NCBI GenBank assembly: GCA_041678625.1
Contig: JBAYNS010000028.1
Coordinates: 1-11,482 of the forward strand
Source: JBAYNS01 sp041678625
GTDB taxonomy: Bacteria > Patescibacteriota > Gracilibacteria > Peribacterales > Peribacteraceae
Direction of reading: 5' to 3'
Length of the DNA: 11,482 bases
Numbering within the stretch: the first letter of the stretch is position 1; the number at the start of each line of letters is the position of its first letter. The position numbers and the translations under genes are program-made. The notes under the pieces are model-generated. The model worked only from the letters and a program-made list of their open reading frames with translations. It was not told the DNA's origin and ran no database searches. Positions 1 through 5,478 of this stretch are shown here, piece after piece.

Positions 1-465
1 GCCGAGCCGCAAAAGGTCCATGCATCCAACAACGCGCGCTCCCATGCACACAACATCGCGCACGACACCGCCTACTCCCGTTGCCGCACCTTCGTACGGA
101 ACAATTTGCGACGGATGATTGTGTGATTCGTGGCTGATGACAACGCCCCAGCGTTTCCCCTTCGGTGTGTCAGTCAGGGCAACTACGCCACTGTCCTCAC
201 CAGGCCCTAGAATCACATGTTTGCCCTTAGTGGGAAGGGTTTTCAGAAAGCGGCTCGATGATTTGTAGCTGCAGTGCTCCGAACCCTGAATGCCCCAGAT
301 AACGGCTTCGGTGAGCGTCGGATCACGATCGAGCATTGTACTGATGGCGCGTGCTTCTTCCACGGTTAATCCAATCGCATGTTTTTTGAGCAACGCGGCA
401 ACTTCCTCATCCTGCATCTGCGAGAAGGGGAGTACGGTGACAGTGTTCTGCGTTGCACTATTCAT
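1..465 (-). CDS. purL: Phosphoribosylformylglycinamidine synthase subunit PurL, N-terminal part
   Basis: ATP- and glutamine-dependent conversion of FGAR to FGAM in cytoplasmic purine synthesis. The reading frame stays open to the window edge, so only the first 155 residues are visible of a family usually above 700 residues. Visible family motifs in order are EHCSYKSS (residues 63-70), GPGEDSGVV (87-95), and ESHNHPS followed by PYEGAATGVGGVVRD (113-137) and MGARVVG, the conserved nucleotide-binding and catalytic part of the PurL fold. The ATG at 465 is the only sensible start: it gives a normal short N-terminal extension before the EHCSY motif. No Shine-Dalgarno sequence precedes it. A CATAAT box lies 8 nt upstream, suggesting a leaderless message. 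It is the first gene after a non-coding stretch, on the same strand as the candidate ncRNA. Identification is firm; whether separate PurQ and PurS partners exist cannot be seen. Confidence 0.95.
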   Translation of the reverse strand, partial: MNSATQNTVTVLPFSQMQDEEVAALLKKHAIGLTVEEARAISTMLDRDPTLTEAVIWGIQGSEHCSYKSSSRFLKTLPTKGKHVILGPGEDSGVVALTDTPKGKRWGVVISHESHNHPSQIVPYEGAATGVGGVVRDVVCMGARVVGCMDLLRLG

Positions 466-473
466 GTGCTGTG

Positions 474-502
474 ATTATGCAGCATCTGCACGCAGGTGAG
501 AA
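474..502 (-). promoter_or_regulatory. Putative purL promoter, leaderless type
   Basis: On the minus strand a CATAAT -10 box (474-479) lies 8 nt before the purL ATG. A TTCTCA -35-like hexamer (497-502, four of six consensus bases) lies 17 nt further upstream. The expected transcription start falls at or one base from the start codon, so the mRNA would have no leader. The same geometry recurs before four other genes here. Confidence 0.5.
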
Positions 503-510
503 ATACTTTC

Positions 511-714
511 TTACAAAGAGTTGCTGGATGACAGTGTGAAGCCAACACGTTGTTGTGTGTCGCTTATAATTCTTCGTTCGTCCTTGCCGCCATGTCTTGA
601 TGAAGGATGATCCCAATCATCTTCAACAGGATCGTCTGCTTGGACGGTGCGTACAAAAGGTTCACGTCCCCGTTGACGCGATCTTTCATCAAACATTTTA
701 TCGTGAAGTCCCAT
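511..714 (-). CDS. Possible small charged protein, unrecognised
   Basis: A 67-residue open frame (ATG at 714, alternative ATG at 696) lies between the candidate ncRNA and purL on the same strand. The product is very hydrophilic, rich in Arg, Asp, Glu and Ser, with no Cys, no membrane segment and no family I recognise. From the second ATG it starts MFDERSRQRGREPF, vaguely like the Arg-rich N-termini of small CPR proteins, but the CxxC zinc ribbon those carry is absent. No good Shine-Dalgarno and no clear -10 box at leaderless spacing is visible at either start. It may be a real small gene, a decayed fragment or a chance frame; the only support is its position in an otherwise empty stretch and a codon mix that looks acceptable. 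Confidence 0.3.
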   Translation of the reverse strand: MGLHDKMFDERSRQRGREPFVRTVQADDPVEDDWDHPSSRHGGKDERRIISDTQQRVGFTLSSSNSL

Positions 715-847
715 AACATTCTGAGCTTACAAAAGGTCGATGCATTACTCTACATACTTTGCCGTACCTGTTTTTTTACCCTCTGTTCTGCGCAAAACTG
801 CAGGGACATAGGTTTCTCCATTCTGCATATAGTGCTTGATATGCCAG
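715..847. other. Gap between ncRNA end and small ORF
   Basis: No convincing gene. On the minus strand, just past the T-run of the ncRNA, there is a hairpin with GCATAT/ATATGC arms. Beyond it a GGAG (816-819) stands 6 nt before an ATG (807-809) that opens a 19-codon frame ending at TAG (750-752). The tiny frame has a better Shine-Dalgarno than most genes in the window but is too short to trust. Plus-strand frames crossing this stretch look like chance. Confidence 0.35.
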
Positions 848-869
848 AAAAAACCGGGGTAGGGACCGG
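848..869 (-). terminator. Putative intrinsic terminator of the candidate ncRNA
   Basis: On the minus strand CCGG (866-869) can pair with CCGG (854-857) across an 8-nt loop, followed directly by six T (853-848). The stem is only 4 bp, so this is weak alone; a larger helix (865-909) lies immediately upstream and could help. The position fits the end of the structured region. Confidence 0.4.
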
Positions 870-1174
870 ATGTGCAGCACTCAACGCGAGTCACTCACTG
901 CAGATCGGTGTTTTGCGAATGGGGATGAAATGAAGCCGGACGAACTTCTTTACCCATTCGCTTCAGGCACGGTGTTCTCCCACTGGAGAACGTGTGCCAA
1001 CCCTACCTCGGTTGGTGGTCGGAGAAGACGATCTTTGATCGAGGAACACACTATGTGCTCAACTTGGCTCTCTCTTTGTCTGTCGAGCCACCTTCTAATG
1101 TTCAGGCGATCGCTGATCATATCCACTTGCGTGGAATCTTCTCCGTATTTTATGGCAATCCATTTGATTGCCGT
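848..1174 (-). ncRNA. Candidate structured non-coding RNA, about 325 nt, unidentified
   Basis: A minus-strand transcript predicted from a near-consensus promoter upstream and a T-run at its end. Helices read by eye, in transcript order: 7 bp (1166-1172 with 1154-1160) at the very 5' end; a perfect 9-bp long-range helix (1137-1145 with 1020-1028). This encloses a TCCAC/GTGGA hairpin with a GCAA tetraloop (1122-1135), a TGGCTC/GAGCCA hairpin (1065-1090), CACA/TGTG (1047-1057) and CGATC/GATCG (1029-1041). Then come CCAACC/GGTTGG (997-1015), GTTCTCC/GGAGAAC (974-991), a perfect 9-bp GCGAATGGG/CCCATTCGC helix (915-923 with 953-961) holding a GAAG/CTTC inner hairpin, and TGCAG/CTGCA (873-902) flanked by further pairing. 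The GNRA loop appears only in the minus orientation. I see no RNase P core motif, no tmRNA T-arm and no SRP motif. Boundaries are inferred from promoter and T-run. The function is unknown. Confidence 0.6.
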
Positions 1175-1180
1175 AATTTC

Positions 1181-1209
1181 TTTATACGTCAAATAATTAT
1201 CTTTGTCAA
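1181..1209 (-). promoter_or_regulatory. Near-consensus sigma70-type promoter for the candidate ncRNA
   Basis: Minus strand: TTGACA (1204-1209), a 17-bp spacer, then TATAAA (1181-1186). This is a perfect -35, optimal spacing and a five-of-six -10, the strongest promoter in the window. The expected start near 1174 places a perfect 7-bp hairpin within the first nucleotides of the transcript. It is divergent from the murJ promoter, about 30 bp away. Confidence 0.75.
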
Positions 1210-1234
1210 AGATGTCTTCCGTCTCATGGATTGT

Positions 1235-1240
1235 TACACT
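1235..1240 (+). promoter_or_regulatory. Putative murJ -10 box, leaderless type
   Basis: TACACT sits 6 nt before the murJ ATG at 1247, with no Shine-Dalgarno between them. The -35 region is poor. Transcription from this box would begin at or next to the start codon. Confidence 0.45.
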
Positions 1241-1246
1241 GTATCA

Positions 1247-2572
1247 ATGCACAAACGATTCTTCTCCGCTTTTGCACAGCACCGCATTCTGGGTGGTGCA
1301 ATGGTGCTTGCATTCACCCAGTTCGCCGCTTCTCTGGCAGGCCTCATTCGTGATCGTGTGCTGGCACAGACGTTCCCAGGATTGGACACCGTGGATGTGT
1401 ACATTGCCGCTTTTCGTCCGAGTGATCTGTTGTTTCAGGTAACGATCATGGCCGGATTCTCCGTCGCTTTAGTACCGCTTTTAGCTCAGTACAAAGCCAA
1501 AAACGACTATTCACAAATGTCCGGTTTGCTCAGCGGAGTCATCGCGGTTGCGGCTCTGGCATTCGGCTCGCTCGCCATACTCCTTGCGGTGGCACTCCCG
1601 TGGGTAGCTCCGCTCCTCACGCGTTTTGAAGGCGAAAGCCTGCACTTCTACATTCAGTTCGCGCGCATTGCTCTCCTTACCAATTTTCTCTTTGTCTTCG
1701 GGAATGCTTTTGGACAATGTCTCATTACGGTTCAACGGTACTGGGTGTATGGCATTACCCCTGTTATCTACACGCTGGGCACCATCCTCGGCACCATCTT
1801 CCTCACGCCGATTGTCGGCCCGTTTGGTCCCATCTACGGCACGCTCTGCGGAGCGGTGTTCTATGTCTTGCTGCGCTTCATTGGTGTTTTCCATGCAGGA
1901 TACCGTCCTCGTAGAATATTCTGGCATGCGGATCTGCCGGAGATGGGTCGCCTGATGGTGCCGCGTATGATCGCGCTGGGAGCGCTGCAACTGGAGCTTC
2001 TTCTCTTTGATACTGTTGCCTCTGGTCTTACGGCTGGCTCAGTGACCATCAACGCGTATGCGCGCAATTTCCAAGCGGTAGCTGTTGGTATTGCGGGGAT
2101 CGCGCTGGCCCAGTCGGCATTCTCGCTCCTCAGTCAGGCTGCCGCGAATCGTCAGGCAGCGCGCTTCTGGATTTATTTGAAAAGGGGAGTAGGCATTCTC
2201 CTTCTGCTCACCATTCCGGGAGCTATTGCATTGGTGATCGTCACGCCGATTGCAGCTGGGCTGGTACACCTGACGCACGTATTGCCGGTCTTTGGTACCT
2301 GTCTTGCCCTCTATGCAATCAGCATTCCCTTTGAGAGCGTGAACCATCTGCTTCTGCGGGCATTTTACTCGCTGAAGAATACCGTGACTCCTGCTGTTCT
2401 GGGCGTACTCAATGGGGGAACAGCCATTGCAGTCGCATGGTTCCTATCCGGACGATATGGCGTCTACAGCCTTGCGCTCGGATTTACCATCGGGCAGATA
2501 GTGGAGCTCATTGGACTGGTTCTCCTGCTTCCGCGCCGTGCACGCAGAGTCCTCTCTGCGCCTATTTCCTGA
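1247..2572 (+). CDS. murJ: Lipid II flippase MurJ (MOP superfamily)
   Basis: Integral membrane flippase that moves the peptidoglycan precursor lipid II across the cytoplasmic membrane. From the ATG at 1247 the product is 441 residues, shorter than the usual roughly 500, with about a dozen hydrophobic segments. MurJ signatures are visible: GLIRDRVLAQTF near residues 32-43, with the conserved RDR arginines; DVYIAAFRPSDLL near 49-61, matching the family DxFxxAFRxPN region; and GFSVALVPLLAQYK near 69-82, matching the family sequence GAFxxAFVPxxxxY. MVPRMIALG around 237 matches the central-cavity arginine region. The frame stays open upstream to a GTG at 992, but that extension would be antisense to the ncRNA and unlike MurJ, so the ATG with its TACACT box is preferred. 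The gene ends with TGA inside the 3' end of the convergent acylphosphatase gene. The short length suggests loss of C-terminal helices, not a broken gene. Confidence 0.9.
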   Translation: MHKRFFSAFAQHRILGGAMVLAFTQFAASLAGLIRDRVLAQTFPGLDTVDVYIAAFRPSDLLFQVTIMAGFSVALVPLLAQYKAKNDYSQMSGLLSGVIAVAALAFGSLAILLAVALPWVAPLLTRFEGESLHFYIQFARIALLTNFLFVFGNAFGQCLITVQRYWVYGITPVIYTLGTILGTIFLTPIVGPFGPIYGTLCGAVFYVLLRFIGVFHAGYRPRRIFWHADLPEMGRLMVPRMIALGALQLELLLFDTVASGLTAGSVTINAYARNFQAVAVGIAGIALAQSAFSLLSQAAANRQAARFWIYLKRGVGILLLLTIPGAIALVIVTPIAAGLVHLTHVLPVFGTCLALYAISIPFESVNHLLLRAFYSLKNTVTPAVLGVLNGGTAIAVAWFLSGRYGVYSLALGFTIGQIVELIGLVLLLPRRARRVLSAPIS

Positions 2573-2846
2573 TCTGAAAATTGTAGAGGCCCTCTTCCGG
2601 AATTTCTGTGGTTTTCACACTCTCCACTTCTGCGGCAGGTGGTCCTTTCCAACACCAGTGCACAAATGTCTCGAGCGCGGCTTCTGGTCCCTCTGCAACA
2701 ATTTCCACCGTTCCGTCTTCACAGTTTTTGATCCATCCGCCTACGCCACATTCCTGCGCTTTTATCTGTGCGTTTGCGCGGAAGAAGACACCCTGGACAT
2801 GGCCGGTGATGCGTAGGTGTTTAGCTGGCATGATAGTAGTATACAT
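2562..2846 (-). CDS. Acylphosphatase
   Basis: Small cytoplasmic enzyme that hydrolyses acyl phosphates such as 1,3-bisphosphoglycerate and carbamoyl phosphate; its cellular role is poorly defined in bacteria. The 94-residue product has the normal family length and both active-site signatures: GHVQGVFFR (residues 15-23) with the phosphate-binding Arg23, and GWIKNCEDGTVE (37-48) with the catalytic Asn41. The ATG at 2846 directly follows the TGA of the upstream gene and is preceded by GGAG at 5 nt spacing, so it is preferred over the Met at 2831. It is the last gene of the secE-nusG block, and its final codons overlap the 3' end of convergent murJ by 11 bp, leaving no room for a conventional terminator between the two. 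Identification is firm. Confidence 0.93.
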   Translation of the reverse strand: MYTTIMPAKHLRITGHVQGVFFRANAQIKAQECGVGGWIKNCEDGTVEIVAEGPEAALETFVHWCWKGPPAAEVESVKTTEIPEEGLYNFQIRK

Positions 2847-3251
2847 TCATTCTCCAAAGACATCTTCTAGGCTTTTCCGTAGGTTCACCTCCAGTTCTGC
2901 AGCAGTATCACTGTTGATCATTGATTGTGGTGCAGTCTCAAGCCAGTTTCGTAATTTTGGGTCAGCATCAGTCGGGAGTGTTTCAATCGCCTGAGCAACT
3001 GCTGATCGCAGCATATGTAAGTCTTTTGGGTTTACTGGTGCTGGGCCCATAATTCTAAATGAATCAACGTATTTTACAGCTGCGCTTTGTATGCTAAAAC
3101 GGAGGAGACGCCAGTTTTCCTTATTATGAGGATGTCTTTGAACGTCTGCGAGCCTTCGCTCGACAATCAGAACACAGTCGGCGAATGATTGGCTTCCGAA
3201 ATCACGTTCTTCTGGCTCTCTACCATCTGGTGGTTGGCAGAATCTCCTCAT
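2847..3251 (-). CDS. Hypothetical protein in the nusG operon
   Basis: A 134-residue protein I do not recognise. It is predicted soluble, largely helical and charged, with no membrane segment or signal peptide. There are two Cys near the N-terminus (residues 5 and 26), a Pro- and acid-rich start (QPPDGREPEER), a central stretch with NWRLLRFSIQSAAVKYVDSF, and an acidic C-terminus. The start ATG shares one base with the nusG TAA (TAATG), and the stop is immediately followed by the acylphosphatase ATG, so translation is probably coupled on both sides. A weak AGAAG precedes the ATG. The gene looks somewhat richer in A+T than its neighbours by eye. Its position straight after nusG, where rplK is common in bacteria, is the only functional hint. 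Confidence 0.75.
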   Translation of the reverse strand: MRRFCQPPDGREPEERDFGSQSFADCVLIVERRLADVQRHPHNKENWRLLRFSIQSAAVKYVDSFRIMGPAPVNPKDLHMLRSAVAQAIETLPTDADPKLRNWLETAPQSMINSDTAAELEVNLRKSLEDVFGE

Positions 3252-3796
3252 TATTTCTTCTGTACCTGAGTGAAATCGAGTTCTACCGGCGTCTCGCGGT
3301 CAAAAATCAATACCATCACGGTGAGCTTGCCCTTGTTAATGTCCACGGAATCCACAGTTCCATCGTAGTTTTTGAACGGTCCATCAAAGATGACCACCAG
3401 ATCACCCACCTGAAAGTCACTCTTGAATTTAGCTTCTTGTTCACCCACTCTCAGTTGGATTACGCCGTATTCCTCCGGAGTTACGGGAACAGGAATGTTC
3501 CCCGATCCCACAAATCCGGTGACATTTGGCGTGTTGCGAACCAGATACCAGCTCTCATCGGTAACAGTCATATCCACAAGGACATAACCGGGGAAGAGTT
3601 TTTTTTCCTCTTCCGTCGGTTCACCCTTTTTAAAGGTAAGTTGCTTTTCCTTTGGAACCTGAACATCGAAGATATAATCCTGCATACCAAAGGATTCCAC
3701 GCGCTGCAGAAGGGATTCGCGCACGCTGTCTTCGTACCCGGCGTAGGTGTGGATGACGTACCAATTACGTCCGGCATTGGGATCTTGTTTGCCCAT
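3251..3796 (-). CDS. nusG: Transcription termination/antitermination factor NusG
   Basis: General elongation factor that binds RNA polymerase across the clamp and couples transcription to translation or Rho. The 181-residue length is normal. The NGN domain spans about residues 11-115, starting NWYVIHTYAGYEDSV, with LFPGYVLVDM (67-76) and the VRNTPNVTGFVG segment (86-97) typical of NusG. The C-terminal KOW domain follows from GDLVVIFDGPFKNYDGTV (131-148) to the end. ATG 3796 is chosen; an in-frame TTG at 3811 would add five residues overlapping secE. The ATG lies 4 nt after the secE stop with no Shine-Dalgarno, so it is probably translated by coupling. secE-nusG order is the usual bacterial arrangement, but the ribosomal protein genes that often follow (rplK, rplA) are replaced here by an unknown gene and acylphosphatase. 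Confidence 0.96.
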   Translation of the reverse strand: MGKQDPNAGRNWYVIHTYAGYEDSVRESLLQRVESFGMQDYIFDVQVPKEKQLTFKKGEPTEEEKKLFPGYVLVDMTVTDESWYLVRNTPNVTGFVGSGNIPVPVTPEEYGVIQLRVGEQEAKFKSDFQVGDLVVIFDGPFKNYDGTVDSVDINKGKLTVMVLIFDRETPVELDFTQVQKK

Positions 3797-3800
3797 AGGT

Positions 3801-3992
3801 TTATGCAGCAAAGGAAAGAAGGAATTTCATCAGTTGTGCCAAAAGAAAATCGAGAGCACCAAAGGATGCGGCGGTAACAGCACAGAAGGCAATAACGATC
3901 ACGGAGAGACGCACAGCTTGCTGGCGGGTAGGCCAGCGAACGTGGTGTAATTCCTCGAGCGCTTCGGTGATGTAGGTGCGAACAGTTGTCAT
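3801..3992 (-). CDS. secE: Preprotein translocase subunit SecE
   Basis: Small clamp subunit of the SecYEG channel in the cytoplasmic membrane. The 63-residue single-span form is the one common outside Enterobacteria. An amphipathic N-terminal helix carries the family signature ELHHVRWPTRQQ (residues 14-25), followed by one membrane segment at about 29-55. The ATG at 3992 is preceded by AGAAGG at 4 nt, one of the few clear Shine-Dalgarno sequences in the window. A separate promoter and a leader of about 30 nt lie upstream, so the gene can be transcribed independently of lepB. nusG follows after 4 nt. Confidence 0.93.
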   Translation of the reverse strand: MTTVRTYITEALEELHHVRWPTRQQAVRLSVIVIAFCAVTAASFGALDFLLAQLMKFLLSFAA

Positions 3993-4003
3993 GTGGCCTT
4001 CTG

Positions 4004-4021
4004 AAAAAACCCCTCCCGGGG
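4004..4021 (-). terminator. GC hairpin with T6 run in the secE leader
   Basis: On the minus strand CCCC-GGGA-GGGG (4021-4010) forms a 4-bp G:C stem closed by a GGGA tetraloop of the GNRA class, followed at once by six T (4009-4004). It lies just after the predicted secE transcription start. It may end readthrough from lepB, act as an attenuator, or protect the 5' end. The stem is short and termination is unproven. Confidence 0.45.
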
Positions 4022-4030
4022 ACTATGCCT

Positions 4031-4058
4031 ATTGTAGCTCTCCTTTAGGCTGTTGCAA
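4031..4058 (-). promoter_or_regulatory. Putative promoter of secE-nusG block
   Basis: Minus strand: TTGCAA (4053-4058), 16-bp spacer, TACAAT (4031-4036). The predicted start near 4024 gives a leader of about 30 nt including the GC hairpin and the secE Shine-Dalgarno. Unlike the other promoters here, this one is not leaderless. Confidence 0.6.
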
Positions 4059-4148
4059 GAGAAATGTAAGAAAATGGATGGATTGAGGATGGTCCGAAAA
4101 CCCCGAAAATATGGAGGATATACAAGGAAGACTCCGATCGCACTATGG

Positions 4149-4760
4149 TTAAAAGGTATACGTCGCTTCCTCCAGAACATGGAGCTTATTGAAGGGGAGA
4201 GCAACAAACCATACGCGGCCTTTAATATCGTCTTCCGGCACAAAGAAATCAGGGAAGCTGCGCGAGTCGCGGCTGGCCATGCGGTTGTCACCCATAAGGA
4301 AGTAAAAACCCTCAGGAATAATCCCGTAGTTTTCCTCAGTCTGATTCTGGGTTGAAGGCGGATGCTTGTAGGTGTGTCCTGCATTCGTATCATTCAAATA
4401 CAGTTCTTCCAATTGCACTTCTCTGTCGGTTCCTTTTTCTTTAATGTATACGAAGCCGTTACGGATGCTGATTTCATCACCCGGTACGCCGATGATGCGT
4501 TTTACGTAATGCTTACTGTGATCGTTGGGCGGGCGAAAAACCACCACGTCGCCGCGTTGAGGTTGGCCGATGTAGTACGTGAGTTTGTTGATGATGATGT
4601 ACTCACCATCTTCCAATGTGTCTACCATCGAATCGCCTTCCACCTGAAACGGGGAAACCAGAAAAGTGCGGATGAGTCCGACAATCGCCACGATAATGAC
4701 GATGTTCAGAAGGACATCCAGGAAATGAAACCAGATACTTTGTTGCTGCTGGCGCGCCAT
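4149..4760 (-). CDS. lepB: Type I signal peptidase
   Basis: Membrane-bound Ser/Lys protease that removes signal peptides from exported proteins. From ATG 4760 the product has 203 residues: a short cytoplasmic tail, one membrane anchor (about 17-36), then the extracytoplasmic catalytic domain. Box B holds the nucleophile Ser44 in EGDSMVDTL; box D holds the general base Lys87 in YVKRIIGVPGD; box E is GDNRMASRDSR (158-168, conserved RDSR). The frame is open further upstream to a TTG at 4838, but ATG 4760 puts the anchor at its usual place and has a TACACT box 7 nt upstream, so it is chosen. No Shine-Dalgarno is present. The gene diverges from the PH-domain gene across 86 bp. About 90 bp separate its stop from the secE promoter, with no strong terminator until the GC hairpin in the secE leader. 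Confidence 0.94.
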   Translation of the reverse strand: MARQQQQSIWFHFLDVLLNIVIIVAIVGLIRTFLVSPFQVEGDSMVDTLEDGEYIIINKLTYYIGQPQRGDVVVFRPPNDHSKHYVKRIIGVPGDEISIRNGFVYIKEKGTDREVQLEELYLNDTNAGHTYKHPPSTQNQTEENYGIIPEGFYFLMGDNRMASRDSRSFPDFFVPEDDIKGRVWFVALPFNKLHVLEEATYTF

Positions 4761-4767
4761 CCAGAGC

Positions 4768-4773
4768 AGTGTA
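4768..4773 (-). promoter_or_regulatory. Putative lepB -10 box, leaderless type
   Basis: Minus-strand TACACT ends 7 nt before ATG 4760. The hexamer at -35 (TGGCTC, 4791-4796) is poor. The box supports the choice of the internal ATG as the lepB start. Confidence 0.45.
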
Positions 4774-4833
4774 GAGGATTCCGGATAGTTGAGCCAGAGG
4801 TCTTTCCGCATTTCTTTGCAGGAAAGGAAGCGG

Positions 4834-4839
4834 TACAAT
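4834..4839 (+). promoter_or_regulatory. Putative -10 box of PH-domain gene, leaderless type
   Basis: TACAAT stands 7 nt before ATG 4847, so transcription would start at the codon itself. It overlaps the alternative ATG at 4838, which therefore is unlikely to be used. The -35 region (TTTCTT, 4811-4816) is poor. Confidence 0.5.
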
Positions 4840-4846
4840 GCCCACC

Positions 4847-5476
4847 ATGTCCGATCTCAATACGCTTCTCTTCACGCGGCATCTGGATGATGATGAAATC
4901 ATTACAAAGATTATTCATAAACACTGGATTCTGGGCATAAGATTTCTCTTCTGGCCGTCCGTTTCTTTCATTGTGGCGTGGTTGGTGCTCTACGCAGTAC
5001 CTTTTCTGGCGATGTTTTACGTGGTTGCTCTCTGGGCAACGATCTCTCTGGTGTGGTGGCTCAGAAATTTCTTTGATTATTATCTGGATGCGTGGATCAT
5101 TACGAATGCGGGGATCATTGATGTCGAATGGCACGGGTGGTTTCATCGTGAATCGACGCGGGTGCTCTATAGCGATATCCAGGGTGTGAGCTACGAAATT
5201 CAGGGTGTATTGGGAACGGTACTGCGTTATGGCACAATCAGTGTGGAAAAGATCTCTACAGGGAATGTTGTTTCCCTTGATCATGTGAGCCACCCCCGAA
5301 GCGTTGAGTCACTCATTATGAAGAACATGGAGAAGTATCTGTATTCCAAAAACCTTAAGGATTCCCGACATGTCCAGGAACTGTTGAGTCAACTTGTGGC
5401 GGGTGAGGTGCAGCTCAATGATATTCGTGACGATGGTGATGATGACGATGACGAAGAAGAATTCGACGAAGATTAA
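4847..5476 (+). CDS. Bacterial PH-domain membrane protein (DUF304/bPH2-like)
   Basis: Membrane protein with a bacterial pleckstrin-homology domain, related to YdbS-type proteins; the function is not established. The 209 residues comprise a hydrophilic start with an acidic patch (HLDDDE, 12-17), a hydrophobic hairpin of two spans (about 32-53 and 55-72), and then the PH core. In the core, DAWIITNAGIIDVEWHGWFH (81-100), STRVLYSDIQGV (103-114) and LRYGTISVEKI (126-136) match the usual ITN.G, R..SY.DIQ.V and G.I pattern. The protein ends in a run of Asp and Glu (about 194-209). ATG 4847 is preferred over ATG 4838 because the TACAAT box covers the latter. The next gene begins 2 nt after the TAA, so the two are surely cotranscribed. 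Confidence 0.8.
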   Translation: MSDLNTLLFTRHLDDDEIITKIIHKHWILGIRFLFWPSVSFIVAWLVLYAVPFLAMFYVVALWATISLVWWLRNFFDYYLDAWIITNAGIIDVEWHGWFHRESTRVLYSDIQGVSYEIQGVLGTVLRYGTISVEKISTGNVVSLDHVSHPRSVESLIMKNMEKYLYSKNLKDSRHVQELLSQLVAGEVQLNDIRDDGDDDDDEEEFDED

Positions 5477-5478
5477 TC

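Noticed and set aside
565..570. Perfect TATAAT on the plus strand.
   Set aside because: No suitable -35 at 16-18 bp and no plausible plus-strand gene downstream until murJ; on the opposite strand it falls inside a possible small frame.
848..1174. RNase P RNA, tmRNA or SRP RNA as the identity of the structured transcript.
   Set aside because: No GAGGAAAGTCC-like P4 core, no T-arm GGTTCGA or CCA end, no tag-peptide frame and no SRP GGTCAGG/AGCAG motif was found in either orientation. A divergent RNase P remains the least unlikely and needs a covariance-model search.
950..1192. An 80-codon minus-strand frame starting at a TTG.
   Set aside because: Its start lies upstream of the expected transcription start and overlaps the promoter -10 region, it has no Shine-Dalgarno, and the same bases form dense perfect helices typical of an RNA gene.
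992..1246. In-frame upstream extension of murJ to a GTG at 992, adding 85 residues.
   Set aside because: The extra part lacks MurJ character, runs antisense through the structured RNA, and the ATG at 1247 starts a normal MurJ N-terminus right after a TACACT box.
4761..4838. Extension of lepB to the TTG at 4838.
   Set aside because: It adds 26 residues before the usual short cytoplasmic tail and overlaps the divergent promoter; ATG 4760 has its own -10 box.
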